This document shows, one piece after another, positions 23,951 through 33,117 of a stretch of DNA of 64,000 nt (the first letter of the stretch is position 1; each line of letters begins with the position of its first letter). Where the stretch lies: NCBI GenBank assembly GCA_019358875.1, contig JAHHIF010000020.1:1-64000 (forward strand), read 5' to 3'. Under the pieces are notes generated by a model. The model had not been told where the DNA came from. It searched no databases and saw only the letters and a program-made list of their open reading frames with translations. This DNA is from Symplocastrum torsivum CPER-KK1 (GTDB taxonomy: Bacteria; Cyanobacteriota; Cyanobacteriia; Cyanobacteriales; Coleofasciculaceae). The position numbers and the translations under genes were made by a program.

Positions 23951-25501
23951 TCAGCCTTCAACTTTTTCTTGCCCCGTTGAGCGAAGACAGCGAATTGCCT
24001 CTAGTAAGCCTCGCGCTTTATTGAGAGTTTCTTCGTATTCTTTTTCTGGGTCAGAATCAGCAACCAAACCAGCACCTGCTTGAACAGAGACAGTATGCTG
24101 ACCAGAGTCTTGCAGGCGAACAATCATTGTACGAATCGTAATCGCACTGTTGAGCTGACCCTCAAAATCGTAGCAACCATATACTCCAGAGTAGGGACCA
24201 CGACGCTCCTGCTCTAGTTCGTGAATAATTTCCATTGCCCGAATCTTGGGCGCACCGCTGACGGTACCAGCAGGAAAGCAGGCTTTGAGTAAATCCCAAG
24301 TGGTTTTATTTTCGTCGAGTTCTCCCACGACATTGCTGACAATATGCATGACATGGGAGTAGCGCTCAATTACCATCAGTTGATCAACACTCACTGTCCC
24401 AGCCTTACAAGCGCGTCCTAGGTCATTACGACCTAAGTCAACGAGCATGACATGTTCAGCAATCTCTTTTGGGTCTTTGAGTAACTCCTCTGCTAAAGCC
24501 TCATCTTCTTGAAGGGTCTGACCTCGGCGTCTTGTCCCGGCAATCGGTCGCAAGGTTGCCTGGAGTCCCCCGTGAGGTGAGGTGGTTGCCTTAACCATCA
24601 CTTCTGGACTAGAGCCAATAATTTGCCAATCCCCAAAGTTGAAATATGCCATGTAAGGCGAGGGATTAATTAGCCGCAGAGAACGGTAAAGGGCAAAGGG
24701 GTCACCACTGTAGTCTGCCGAGAGGCGCTGGGACAGCACAACTTGAAAGATGTCTCCGGCACGGATGTAATCTTTCGCTTTTTCGACATTCGTGCAGAAT
24801 TGAGAGGCTTCTGTGTTGCTCGTATAAGACAACTCCTGAGTCGCGCTTTCTGGAGGTGTCCACTCTAGTACCGTGTCTTTGCCAGATAAGGGGAGTTGAA
24901 GTTTGTTGACCAACGCCTGGACGCGATCGCACGCTTGTTGATACGCTTGCTCTAAATTCCCATCCGATCCTCGCAAATCCGCGTATGCGATCGCCCAAAT
25001 CTTACGCTTCACCTGATCAAAAATAATCAGATTGTCCACCTGCATCCATAACCCATCCGGTAAGTCCTGCTCAGAAGGTGGATAGACAGGAACACGCGAT
25101 TCCACCCAGCGAATCAGCTCATAACCCCAGAAACCAAATAAACCGCCAATTCCCGGCGGTAGTTGGGGCAATTTTACGGGCTGATAAGGTTTCAAACAAT
25201 CGGCTAGGGTTTCAAAAGGGTCGCCCTCAAACACCGTAACCGAAGCATCGCGATGCGTCTGAGTTGTGCGTTCTCCTCTTGTTTCCAATACCCACAACGG
25301 GTCACATCCTAAAAAACTGTAACGTCCTAGATTCTCGCCACCTTCTACCGATTCCAACAAAAAGCTGTAAGGCTGACCCGCACAAACTTTATACCAAGCT
25401 GATACGGGTGTCTCCAAGTCCGCTACCCACTCTTGGTAAACCGGAACAAAATTACCCTGTTGAGCCAGTGCTGAAAATTGAGAAAAATCTGGGAGAATCA
25501 T
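23951..25501 (-). CDS. trpE: Anthranilate synthase component I
   Basis: A 516-residue enzyme converting chorismate and ammonia to anthranilate, the first step of tryptophan synthesis, with the glutaminase TrpG as partner (not in the window). The N-terminal tryptophan feedback site L-L-E-S-V-E-G-G-E is visible at about 48-56. The chorismate-binding domain has I-A-G-T-R-R-R-G, E-I-A-E-H-V-M-L-V-D-L-G-R-N-D-L-G-R and F-P-A-G-T-V-S-G-A-P-K-I-R-A-M-E-I-I. All catalytic blocks are intact and the length is normal. It follows psaD on the same strand with a 150-base gap. The same psaD-trpE order is known to me from Synechocystis, so the synteny is old. Confidence 0.95.
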   Translation of the reverse strand: MILPDFSQFSALAQQGNFVPVYQEWVADLETPVSAWYKVCAGQPYSFLLESVEGGENLGRYSFLGCDPLWVLETRGERTTQTHRDASVTVFEGDPFETLADCLKPYQPVKLPQLPPGIGGLFGFWGYELIRWVESRVPVYPPSEQDLPDGLWMQVDNLIIFDQVKRKIWAIAYADLRGSDGNLEQAYQQACDRVQALVNKLQLPLSGKDTVLEWTPPESATQELSYTSNTEASQFCTNVEKAKDYIRAGDIFQVVLSQRLSADYSGDPFALYRSLRLINPSPYMAYFNFGDWQIIGSSPEVMVKATTSPHGGLQATLRPIAGTRRRGQTLQEDEALAEELLKDPKEIAEHVMLVDLGRNDLGRACKAGTVSVDQLMVIERYSHVMHIVSNVVGELDENKTTWDLLKACFPAGTVSGAPKIRAMEIIHELEQERRGPYSGVYGCYDFEGQLNSAITIRTMIVRLQDSGQHTVSVQAGAGLVADSDPEKEYEETLNKARGLLEAIRCLRSTGQEKVEG

Positions 25502-25649
25502 CCGTTTGCTAGGGGCTAGGGGGTTGAGGCTAGAGCGTGGGGACTAGAGGGTTAGGGCTAGAGGGAATAGAGATAGAGGCTATTCACCATAATCTCTAAA
25601 TTTTTCCTCTTTCCCCAGTCCCTAAGTCCCCAGTTCCTAGTCCCTCAGA
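25502..25649. other. psaD-trpE spacer with low-complexity CTAG/CCCC tracts
   Basis: About 150 bases rich in TAGGG and GGGCTAGAG on one side and in CCCCAGTCCC and CCTAGTCCC on the other. These form imperfect inverted repeats that could fold into a long hairpin between the two genes and attenuate readthrough from psaD. This is a common type of cyanobacterial spacer repeat. No gene is visible. Confidence 0.4.
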
Positions 25650-26078
25650 TTAGACGATATCGTAGGGTTTCTGCCCACTGAACTTGACCGTAGCTGGTTC
25701 TACATTGCTACCGATATTGCGCTCTCTCTTCCCGACATAAGGACGTCCTGGATTGACCTTCTCAGGGAAAACGCCATCGTTAGGATGCAGATACTGGATT
25801 TCACCATTAGGGTAAATCCGGTAAATCTTGTAGTTGTTGATTTTGAATTTTGCCCGCAATTGCTGACCGCCTAAGGCGATGCAGTATTCTTTGCGAGCCA
25901 AATACAGCAAGTTGTCACCTTGACGCATTGTAGCCGCGCCACCAGTCGGCAATTCAAATACTTGCTCTTTGGGGCTAGTCCAGGTGATTGCGTACTTTTC
26001 TTCCACTTTGGCTTTGGTCAGCAATCCGCCAGTACCGCCACCAAAGAGAGGAGCTTGTCCAGTAAGGGTGTCTACCAT
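25650..26078 (-). CDS. psaD: Photosystem I reaction centre subunit II (PsaD)
   Basis: A 142-residue stromal subunit of photosystem I that docks ferredoxin and stabilises PsaC. The sequence is typical throughout: L-T-G-Q-A-P-L-F-G-G-G-T-G-G, E-E-K-Y-A-I-T-W, A-A-T-M-R-Q-G-D-N-L-L-Y-L-A-R-K-E-Y-C, N-Y-K-I-Y-R-I-Y-P-N-G-E and the C-terminal basic Y-V-G-K-R-E-R-N-I-G. The start is ATG at 26078; an in-frame GTG 15 bases upstream would add residues that no PsaD has. An AAGGTGGA ribosome site lies about 12 bases upstream. Expression should be high and light-regulated (family knowledge). Confidence 0.98.
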   Translation of the reverse strand: MVDTLTGQAPLFGGGTGGLLTKAKVEEKYAITWTSPKEQVFELPTGGAATMRQGDNLLYLARKEYCIALGGQQLRAKFKINNYKIYRIYPNGEIQYLHPNDGVFPEKVNPGRPYVGKRERNIGSNVEPATVKFSGQKPYDIV

Positions 26079-26182
26079 ACTATTTTTTTCCACCTTATTA
26101 AGGGCATTTAGGGAATGCTATCACCGAGGTCACACCTGTCTTGCCACTCTGTCAAGAACTGTTACAGTTCGTTGGTTGGTTA

Positions 26183-26217
26183 TTGGTTGTTGGTTGTTGG
26201 TTGTTGGTTGTTGGTTG
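26183..26217. repeat. Heptanucleotide tandem repeat (TTGGTTG)n upstream of psaD
   Basis: Five near-perfect copies of TTGGTTG in a row, preceded by two degenerate units. They lie about 105-140 bases upstream of the psaD start, in the spacer after the kinase gene. Short tandemly repeated heptamers are known in filamentous cyanobacteria. The copy number may vary between strains. Confidence 0.85.
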
Positions 26218-26239
26218 CAGAGAAATGATGAATATCACC

Positions 26240-28492
26240 TTAGCTTTTTGGCTGTAGTCCGTTGTCGGTTTCTGACTGATTTTTGGCGGCTGAGCGTTTG
26301 TTACGAGGTGTGACTCTTTGAATGCTGGGTTTTGAGGGCTTTGATTCTACGGGACGGGGGCTAATTGGGACAGTGAAGTGAAACTGACTGCCTTGGTCTT
26401 TGCCTGCGGAGTCTGCCCAAATTTCACCACCCCAACCTTTGACAATCTGACGACAAATTGCCAAGCCTAGACCTGTTCCACCAGCGGTTCGTCGCAGCGC
26501 TCCTTCTTCCTGATAGAAACGGTCAAAGACAGCTTCCAGTCGATTGGGTTCAATGCCTCGGCCTGTATCGGCTACAGTAACTTCTAGCATGAGACCGCCG
26601 TTAGATTTGGTCGCGATTGTGACTTGCCCTTGAGGGGTTGTAAATTTACAAGCATTGTCCAGAAGCTTAGCTAGAGCTTCGACCAGCCACTCGCCATCTG
26701 CTCGGACAAGCGGGAGGTCTTCTGGCACTTGTGCAGTAATTTGCGGTCGCTCCTCTTCAGACCGACGCGCTCGGATATTGCTGAGCGCGAGGTCGATGCA
26801 CTCTTGCAAGGAAAGGGCTTCCGGGTGCCATTCCACACGACCGCTTTCTAGGCGAGAAAGGGTAAGGAAGTCTTGAACCAGCTTCCGCATCCGTTCAGCG
26901 TCAGCAAGAGCAGTGTTGAGCATTACCTGACGTAATTCTGGAGACATATCAGGTTCAGTGGCGAGACTTTCTAAGCAAACCTGAATGGTAGACAGAGGTG
27001 TGCGTAGTTCGTGACCTGTGATGGCAACTAAATTGCTACGAGTACGGTCAAGGGCTTCTAGTTGCTGGTTTAAGTCTTCGAGGTTAGCGTAGGCTTCGGC
27101 TTGAATGAGGGCAACACCGACTTGAGTTGCGATCGCTTCTACCAGTGACAATTCATCTTCTTTCCACCGATAAGGCGTTGTCCCACAATGGTGTAACTCT
27201 ACCATTCCTAGTAACTGACCCTGATACAGTACAGGTACCAGCAGAAGCGATCGTATGGAAAACTGTTGTGCCAGATTCTTCAAGTAGGATGACGAATCGC
27301 GAGTTTCATCGGACGGCTGCGCTAACCCCTCTGGAGCTGAGTTGTTTCCTTGACGCTGTCGGCGCACATTCCGTTGACGCGGTTGCTCTGAACCACTGGA
27401 ATCTTTACTGGGTAACGTAGCGCCATTAGAATTTTCCCTTGGGAGGTCGCCCTGCGGCTTGAGTAATTCTTCAGTGCCATCAAGCCATGTTTCTACCTGT
27501 GTGTTTTCTACATAGATGAATTCTCGACGCTGGACAACCGCTTGAAATAGGTGATTATCTTGCAGCCGCCAAGTTTGCCCTAGTGCAGGAGCAAGAGATA
27601 TTTCACCACTATCCCCAGTTTTGAGAAATTCATGGGTAATCGTCGCCACAGCATCTGTTGCTTTACAGCGATAAATCAGACAACGACACGATTCGAGCGC
27701 TTGTCCCAATTCCCGCACCGCGACTTCAAGAATTTCATCAGGATTCAGGCTACGTCGAATTGCCGCCGTAATTGAGTTCACCATGCGCTCTTTCTGTTCT
27801 TGAGCGGAGATTGAGCGATAGGCTTTGAGCAACTTGTACTGACCCGCTTGTAAGTAAGTCACCAGACGTTGGACAAAGGGGTCGGGATTAGGAGCATCTC
27901 GTAGCGATGGCGAAACAGTTTCTCCCCTGAAGGACAAATCTCCTACATATAAAGATTTTGCCTCTGCAATCTTGGTCGTCAGTTCAGGTCGGTAAGCCTC
28001 AATGCGAGTCAACAGTAAATCAGCGGCTTTCCTACTAACGTTTCGGTCAAACGTCCAAATTCCCTCAAAGCGGCGAGACGGGTCCATCTCCATATTTGTG
28101 CTGTCTATGGGGGCGAATCGTTCCCGACAAATCAAGCAGTTAGCGTACAGTTGCCCAATTACGACTAAATGCCACTCTTGAGAGAGGGCATCTCCAGGCT
28201 CAAAGGCAACAGTCTCGTAATAGTCCGAGCTATTCTTAAAGTCGGTTTCCGGTGCTGCCAGCACATAGACTTGAGAAGTTTGTTCGGCAATTCGTCGATA
28301 TCGGTGCGCTTCTTGACGATAGAAGCGCTCTCGCTGGAAACTGGCAATCACCAAAGGCTGCTCCGCTCCCGCTAAGACCTGATCTTCCATAGCATGGGAG
28401 AGTGCAGTCAAAGAAGACTTGAAATAAACTTGCTGCCGCAGGTGGGGCATGGCTTCCAGTAAGTCAGCCAGCACGGAAGTCGTGATGATCAT
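26240..28492 (-). CDS. Histidine kinase with DICT, GAF, HisKA and HATPase domains
   Basis: About 750 residues. An N-terminal DICT sensory domain (residues about 10-130, with R-Q-Q-V-Y-F-K-S-S-L and Q-V-Y-V-L-A-A-P-E-T-D-F) is followed by a GAF domain at about 240-475. The GAF is interrupted by a Gln/Arg/Ser-rich insert of some 60 residues. Next is a dimerisation helix with the phosphoacceptor histidine in T-G-H-E-L-R-T-P-L-S, and an ATPase domain with N-x-C-K-F, D-T-G-R-G-I-E and G-G-T-G-L-G-L-A-I. It has no membrane helix, so it is a soluble sensor. DICT domains are typical of cyanobacterial kinases and light-related signalling. No response regulator gene lies next to it. The start is ATG at 28492. 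Confidence 0.9.
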   Translation of the reverse strand: MIITTSVLADLLEAMPHLRQQVYFKSSLTALSHAMEDQVLAGAEQPLVIASFQRERFYRQEAHRYRRIAEQTSQVYVLAAPETDFKNSSDYYETVAFEPGDALSQEWHLVVIGQLYANCLICRERFAPIDSTNMEMDPSRRFEGIWTFDRNVSRKAADLLLTRIEAYRPELTTKIAEAKSLYVGDLSFRGETVSPSLRDAPNPDPFVQRLVTYLQAGQYKLLKAYRSISAQEQKERMVNSITAAIRRSLNPDEILEVAVRELGQALESCRCLIYRCKATDAVATITHEFLKTGDSGEISLAPALGQTWRLQDNHLFQAVVQRREFIYVENTQVETWLDGTEELLKPQGDLPRENSNGATLPSKDSSGSEQPRQRNVRRQRQGNNSAPEGLAQPSDETRDSSSYLKNLAQQFSIRSLLLVPVLYQGQLLGMVELHHCGTTPYRWKEDELSLVEAIATQVGVALIQAEAYANLEDLNQQLEALDRTRSNLVAITGHELRTPLSTIQVCLESLATEPDMSPELRQVMLNTALADAERMRKLVQDFLTLSRLESGRVEWHPEALSLQECIDLALSNIRARRSEEERPQITAQVPEDLPLVRADGEWLVEALAKLLDNACKFTTPQGQVTIATKSNGGLMLEVTVADTGRGIEPNRLEAVFDRFYQEEGALRRTAGGTGLGLAICRQIVKGWGGEIWADSAGKDQGSQFHFTVPISPRPVESKPSKPSIQRVTPRNKRSAAKNQSETDNGLQPKS

Positions 28493-29170
28493 CAATCAGT
28501 TTTTTTAGCTTTGTCCAGGCATATCGACGTGATTCGGCACCCATGAGCTAGGTGACGAGGTTTTTCATAATGAGCGGGTTACTTCATTCGCATCAGTTTG
28601 TCTAGAGAGAGTGTGTTAGCTAATCGGTTGTCAGTCGAGATCGCTTGCGCCTATTAGACTACACCCCGATTCACTAACGCTTTTCGAGTGTCAGCACAAG
28701 CTCAGCAGATTTGCGCTGTAGACGTGGCTAACGTCTTTAGCACCAGTGCCTCGCCTTGCCACGACTAACATGCTTAGCGTGCTAGCCATTATAGTTATGC
28801 CGTAGAAATCGCCCTTGGTAGTGCAGATTTTGCTACCTGCTCTATCAACTTATCGTACAAAATAAAGGATAATTCCCCACTAGCTTGTTCACAACGGTTT
28901 GTAACTGCTACAAAAAATTAACGTAGGTTATGTAATTGGCACTTAAGAGCCAAGATAGGCACCACTCTTCACTTGTGTACAAATCAACGACAATCTTGAA
29001 CCCCACTTGGGAAAGAAAGAAACACTAAAAGATTTCGTTTGAGATCAGATACTTAACATTCTTTAACTTAATTGGCTTGAATCACTTAATCACTTAATCA
29101 CTTCATCATTTTGTCGCCTGTTCAAAGAAGTAGGGTTGCGATCGCACTTTTTCTACACCCATAACAGAAA
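28493..29170. other. Long intergenic region without a recognisable gene
   Basis: Nearly 680 bases between the kinase start and a terminator. I see no credible coding frame and no tRNA. Short direct repeats occur (TTAATCACTTAATCACTT near 29085) along with scattered imperfect palindromes near 28730-28790. It must hold the kinase promoter. A small RNA cannot be excluded. Confidence 0.4.
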
Positions 29171-29191
29171 CCCCACTTGCGAGAAGCGGGG
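29171..29191 (-). terminator. Rho-independent terminator after the coiled-coil membrane protein gene
   Basis: The minus strand reads CCCCGCTTCTCGCAAGTGGGG, a stem of four G-C pairs and a three-pair extension around one mismatch, with a five-base loop. It is followed by TTTCTGTTAT. It lies 50 bases downstream of the stop at 29242. Confidence 0.7.
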
Positions 29192-29241
29192 CGACTAGTA
29201 GTAACGATGAAATTAATGATCCAGCCGTGCTGAAAGCTTTT

Positions 29242-30588
29242 TTAGCCTGGGTTTTTAGGAGGCTGAGACTGAAGTTGATTAAGTTTGTTTTGTGCTGATA
29301 GCAGTAAGTTTTGAGCTTCTAAATAAGCCGTCGTACCGTTTTGAACTCTTTTGAGTTTATCAATAATGCTCTGTAGCTGACTAATAGTGCGATTGCGATC
29401 TAGAGATTGGGCATCGGTAGGAGTATTAGCCAACAAGTTTTCAATTTGGCGTTGTGCTGACCCCAGCGCATATACAGAAGTTTCCTCAGCTTGTCGTCGT
29501 ATCCGTACTTGTCCCAAGTTTGTGTTGTACTGTGCTAGCAATCGCTGTGCTTCAGCATAGCCTGTAAGATCATCTTGAGGAATCTGCTCAAGCCGAGCAA
29601 TTGCTTGCTGCCATAACTTTTCCACTTGTTCCCACTCTGCAACAGTATGCGGTGGATTTTGACCCGCTTTAGCTGCTTGCCAAGAAAACTGTTGCGCCCC
29701 TAGAATTAGCGTACTCATGCGCTCGTTCCCAGCAGCAAGCCCAACAACTTCTTGAAAATCACGTTGGTAGCTTTCTAATTTGGCTTGTGTCGTTTTTCCT
29801 GCCAAAGTGGAGCCAGGAACTTGCTTTAGTTGGTCGATTGCTGAACGCCAAGATGCGATCGCAATTTGTTTATCGGTTGGTGTTGCTGCCTGTTGATACT
29901 GCTGTTTGGCTTTATTCAGAGCAAGTTCACTGTCTGTGAGCAACGTCTGGGCATTTTGTTCTTGAAACACTTTGGCTTCTAGTTGCCCAACCTTAGTACG
30001 GGCGGAATTAAATCCGTAGATGCTAAACCGCGAGTCATACCACCAATATCTATACTCTGGCAAATCGTTTAAGAACCCAATTGGTAGAGCATTGAGATGC
30101 TTTTGTGCCTCTTTGACCTTTTTTGCTCCCATATCCAAGTCGGCTGGACTAGTGGGGTTGTCAATTAGTTGTTGGGCTTGTTGAACCGAAGCGATCGCTT
30201 GCCGGAAGTTCTCGTCTAAGCTCATATAGCTAGGTACCAGCAAAATTGGCGCAGTCCGTGCCACTGGGCGACGAATGACTGGATAAGGCAGGTTCGCCAC
30301 CCAAACCGCACCCACAGGAATACCGAGTAGTATCGCTGCCCAAATAAGTTTGCTAAATATACGGGGCTTCGCTTTTACGGGTTGGGCTTGTGGTTGCTTG
30401 TGAGGGTAAGTGGCATAGTATTTTGCCTCTGCTTCTTTTTCCAGCTCAGCGAGTGATTTTGGTTTCTGGGGTGGTGCTGGCGACTTCAGCACGACTGGCT
30501 GTGTACTTTTGATAGACGGGTCAATTCCAGAGGTAGTATGAGTATTTCGGCGCAGGAATTTGAAGGGTAGAGAGTTGAAGCCAACCAT
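29242..30588 (-). CDS. Membrane-anchored coiled-coil protein of unknown function
   Basis: A 448-residue protein. The basic, proline-rich cytoplasmic head (residues 1-80) has an acidic coiled patch L-A-E-L-E-K-E-A-E-A-K, then one membrane helix at about 81-99. About 340 helical residues follow, rich in Gln, Ala and Leu, forming three or four similar helical repeats (for instance W-R-S-A-I-D-Q-L-K-Q-V-P and W-Q-Q-A-I-A-R-L-E-Q-I-P, each about 12 residues after an A-W or similar). The repeats suggest an extended periplasmic or thylakoid-lumen rod. It is recognisable as a conserved cyanobacterial type but I know no function. The start is ATG 30588; a TTG four codons earlier is less likely. Confidence 0.7.
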   Translation of the reverse strand: MVGFNSLPFKFLRRNTHTTSGIDPSIKSTQPVVLKSPAPPQKPKSLAELEKEAEAKYYATYPHKQPQAQPVKAKPRIFSKLIWAAILLGIPVGAVWVANLPYPVIRRPVARTAPILLVPSYMSLDENFRQAIASVQQAQQLIDNPTSPADLDMGAKKVKEAQKHLNALPIGFLNDLPEYRYWWYDSRFSIYGFNSARTKVGQLEAKVFQEQNAQTLLTDSELALNKAKQQYQQAATPTDKQIAIASWRSAIDQLKQVPGSTLAGKTTQAKLESYQRDFQEVVGLAAGNERMSTLILGAQQFSWQAAKAGQNPPHTVAEWEQVEKLWQQAIARLEQIPQDDLTGYAEAQRLLAQYNTNLGQVRIRRQAEETSVYALGSAQRQIENLLANTPTDAQSLDRNRTISQLQSIIDKLKRVQNGTTAYLEAQNLLLSAQNKLNQLQSQPPKNPG

Positions 30589-30731
30589 AAAATATACCAA
30601 ACATCAATGTAAGTATTCCCTTTAGTAGATGCGTTCTAACACCTTCAGTTTATTGAGCGGTGGGAATTGCTACGTGTTGATTTGGTGAAGGATTACGTGT
30701 TGATTTGGTAAAGACAATCAGCCGTTATCTG

Positions 30732-31361
30732 TTACTTGCGTTCAGGAAGGGCAATGCTAGTGCCAAGTGCTACAAACACACTGCCAGTGAACCATTGCTG
30801 GAATTGCGAGAAGCGAGGGCGGGTTTGGAGCCAGTCACCGAAGGAACCGGATAATAAGGCAACTGTTGTGTTTACGATTGTCCCTGTCGTACTAAACAAA
30901 GCTCCTAAAACAGCAATCTGCAAAGCTACTGAACCTTGTGAAGGGTTGGCAAACTGAGGTAAAAAGGCGATGAAGAAAAGGGCGACTTTGGGGTTGAGGA
31001 CACTGGTTGCGATCGCTTGTGAAAAAATCCGCCTCAGACTAGCATCGGTGAGCGTTGTTAAAGAGCTATTGTGTTCATTCTTCAAAATCATCCGAACGCC
31101 CAGGTAGATTAAATACGCAGCACCTACATACTTCACCACACTGTAGGCAATCGCTGAAGACATTAACAGCGCTGAAAGTCCAAGTGCAGCCGCCAACGTA
31201 TGTACTAAGTTACCGACACCAATTCCGATTGCCGAGACAACACCTGCTTTGCGCCCTTGTCCTAGGCTACGTGTGGTGACGTACAACATATTCGGTCCCG
31301 GTGTCACGTTCAGAGTCAAGGCAGCAATCATAAAAACTGCTAGGGCAGTTGTATCTGTCAT
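30732..31361 (-). CDS. LysE/RhtB-family amino-acid exporter, copy 1
   Basis: A 209-residue protein with six predicted membrane helices. The N-terminal N-V-T-P-G-P-N-M motif identifies the LysE/RhtB family, which exports amino acids such as lysine, threonine or homoserine. Helix 1 is L-A-V-F-M-I-A-A-L-T-L-N-V, and later helices include the conserved A-Y-L-I-Y-L-G-V-R-M and L-N-P-K-V-A-L-F-F-I-A-F-L-P-Q-F. It is the second of two tandem copies with about 89% identical residues. The C-terminal 100 residues differ at only two positions, even at near-identical DNA. Substrate not deducible. Confidence 0.93.
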   Translation of the reverse strand: MTDTTALAVFMIAALTLNVTPGPNMLYVTTRSLGQGRKAGVVSAIGIGVGNLVHTLAAALGLSALLMSSAIAYSVVKYVGAAYLIYLGVRMILKNEHNSSLTTLTDASLRRIFSQAIATSVLNPKVALFFIAFLPQFANPSQGSVALQIAVLGALFSTTGTIVNTTVALLSGSFGDWLQTRPRFSQFQQWFTGSVFVALGTSIALPERK

Positions 31362-31396
31362 GGTTTTCTACATCAGCTTAGATGTGTAGGAGCTTA

Positions 31397-32026
31397 CTAT
31401 TTACGCTCAGGAAGGGCAATGCTTGTGCCAAGTGCAACGAACACACTGCCAGTGAACCATTGCTGGAATTGCGAGAAGCGAGGGCGGGTTTGCAGCCAGT
31501 CACCGAAGGAACCAGATAATAAGGCAACGCTTGTGTTGACAATCGTTCCGGTTGTACTAAACAAAGCTCCTAAAACAGCAATCTGCAAAGCTACTGAACC
31601 TTGTGAAGGGTTGGCAAATTGCGGCAAGAAGGCAATGAAGAAAATTGCTACTTTCGGGTTGAGGACACTGGTTGCGATCGCTTGTGAAAAAATCCGCCTC
31701 AGACTGGCGTTCGCAAGTGTTGCTAATGATTGACTGCGTTTCTGACTCAAAATCATCCGAACGCCCAGGTAGATCAAATACGCAGCACCCACGTACTTCA
31801 CCACACTGTAGGCAATCGCTGAAGACATTAACAGTGCTGAAAGTCCAACAGCAGCAGCTAGAGTATGCACTAAGGCACCAATACCAATCCCAATTGCCGA
31901 AAGAACACCTGCTTTGCGCCCTTGTCCAAGACTACGGGCAATGACATAGAGCATATCTGGTCCCGGAGTCACATTTAAAGTTAGGGCTGCAATCAAAAAC
32001 AAAGTTAGGGAGGTTGTATCAGGCAT
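31397..32026 (-). CDS. LysE/RhtB-family amino-acid exporter, copy 2
   Basis: A 209-residue sister of the exporter downstream, with the family motif N-V-T-P-G-P-D-M and the same six-helix layout. Substitutions concentrate in the first 60 residues and in the loop at about 93-105 (S-Q-K-R-S-Q-S-L-A-T against K-N-E-H-N-S-S-L-T-T), which may tune specificity. The genes are 35 bases apart in the same direction and probably share a transcript. This copy lies upstream, so it is first in the putative operon. Confidence 0.93.
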   Translation of the reverse strand: MPDTTSLTLFLIAALTLNVTPGPDMLYVIARSLGQGRKAGVLSAIGIGIGALVHTLAAAVGLSALLMSSAIAYSVVKYVGAAYLIYLGVRMILSQKRSQSLATLANASLRRIFSQAIATSVLNPKVAIFFIAFLPQFANPSQGSVALQIAVLGALFSTTGTIVNTSVALLSGSFGDWLQTRPRFSQFQQWFTGSVFVALGTSIALPERK

Positions 32027-32172
32027 GGTTTTTCCTACTGGCTATAAGAAGATTGGCGTTGCATAATCCTGTAATAAATTGTCTTCTGTAGGAGCGCTGC
32101 GTCTTGCACCCTCAGGATTTCTGGCATCCATGCAACAGATAGTAGGGATGTATGGCATAAGCCCCTAAAGTT

Positions 32173-32610
32173 TTACACCTCTTCCGTGCGATGCCAAAAG
32201 AGCAATATCTCGTTTTGAATGAGTGCTGAGATAGCGATCGCAACACCAGCAATGTTCCCCAGTCCAACTGTTGCGGAAAGCGCTGCGGCTAATGCCTGAA
32301 AATGGCTGACTTCTCCAGGTTCATCAGGGTTGTCATAGTGTCCTCGCACAACATCAAGGGCATGACGGAAGGCGCGGATATTCACAAACTTCATTCTTAA
32401 GGTGAAGAAAATCGCACCCACCAGCAGCCACAGCACCACCAAAGGCATACCAGCGATGTCGAAGAAGATAATTTTTTCCAACGCTGCCACAATTGCAGCA
32501 AACACGGTATCTATTGCACCGAGAAACACACCAGGGGCAGTGGCTTCAGCCGCTAGAGCGGTTCCGGGTAAAGCAAGCACTAGCGCCAGAGCAAGCCAAG
32601 CGCGTCTCAT
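32173..32610 (-). pseudogene. Sodium:alanine symporter (AGCS) gene, truncated
   Basis: The start at 32610 opens a normal AGCS protein. It has a signal-like helix, then F-F-D-I-A-G-M-P-L-V-V-L-W-L-L-V-G-A-I-F-F-T-L-R-M-K-F-V-N-I-R, then F-Q-A-L-A-A-A-L-S-A-T-V-G-L-G-N-I-A-G-V-A-I-A-I-S, the conserved sodium/amino-acid site. At about residue 126 the family sequence stops. Seventeen unrelated residues follow (A-L-I-Q-N-E-I-L-L-F-W-H-R) before the stop at 32173. Full members are about 450 residues with some eleven helices, so about 70% is missing. The break is abrupt, as from an insertion or deletion. Confidence 0.8.
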
Positions 32611-32666
32611 CAGCGGTTCCGGGTAAAGCAAGCACTAGCGCCAGAGCAAGCCAAGCGCGTCTCATC
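32557..32666. repeat. Perfect 55-bp tandem duplication over the start of the AGCS gene
   Basis: Two identical 55-base units, 32557-32611 and 32612-32666, each containing the ATG-AGA-CGC start and the first 17 codons of the symporter. Because 55 is not a multiple of three, translation from the outer ATG near 32665 leaves the symporter frame and soon stops. Only the inner ATG at 32610 gives the protein. The unbroken identity of the copies indicates a recent event. Confidence 0.92.
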
Positions 32667-33117
32667 TGTTTCATATGTTTTGTCAAGGATATTTTAATTC
32701 TTATTAATTAATATAAAACTATATAATTTCATGAATAAAATTTGTCATGAAAACTACTTTTCCCTCTTTTTAAATGGATACAGACAATTCAAATTCAATC
32801 CTTATGATTTAGGCATAGAAAGGATTTTGGGCTTTAGATGTTCTTGGTATTCAATCACAGCACACTTAATTTATACCGAAAGAAATAGGAGTAGTCTATC
32901 TAAAGAAATAGCAAAATATTTAAGTTTTTTGACATTATCAAGGTAGCGCAAGTGTTCATGCAAATGAAGATTTGGCTAGTCTGAATAAAATACCAAAACG
33001 AAAAAACTTGCAGTTCTAAACATCATTACAAAGTCTACGCAGCGTTAACAAATGCTTCCTTGATTTCATGCAAGTTCAGAGTATATAAAGCAAGCAAAAA
33101 AATTAGTAGTAAGTAGC
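32667..33117. other. AT-rich intergenic region, no supported gene
   Basis: About 450 AT-rich bases between the broken symporter and the SDR gene. A 71-codon open frame at 32731-32946 has biased AT-rich composition, no family resemblance and no ribosome site, so I do not call it. The promoter of the SDR gene must lie in the last 150 bases. Confidence 0.45.

Noticed and set aside
32731..32946. A 71-codon open frame in AT-rich sequence
   Set aside because: No ribosome site, no family pattern and a composition expected from AT-rich spacer.
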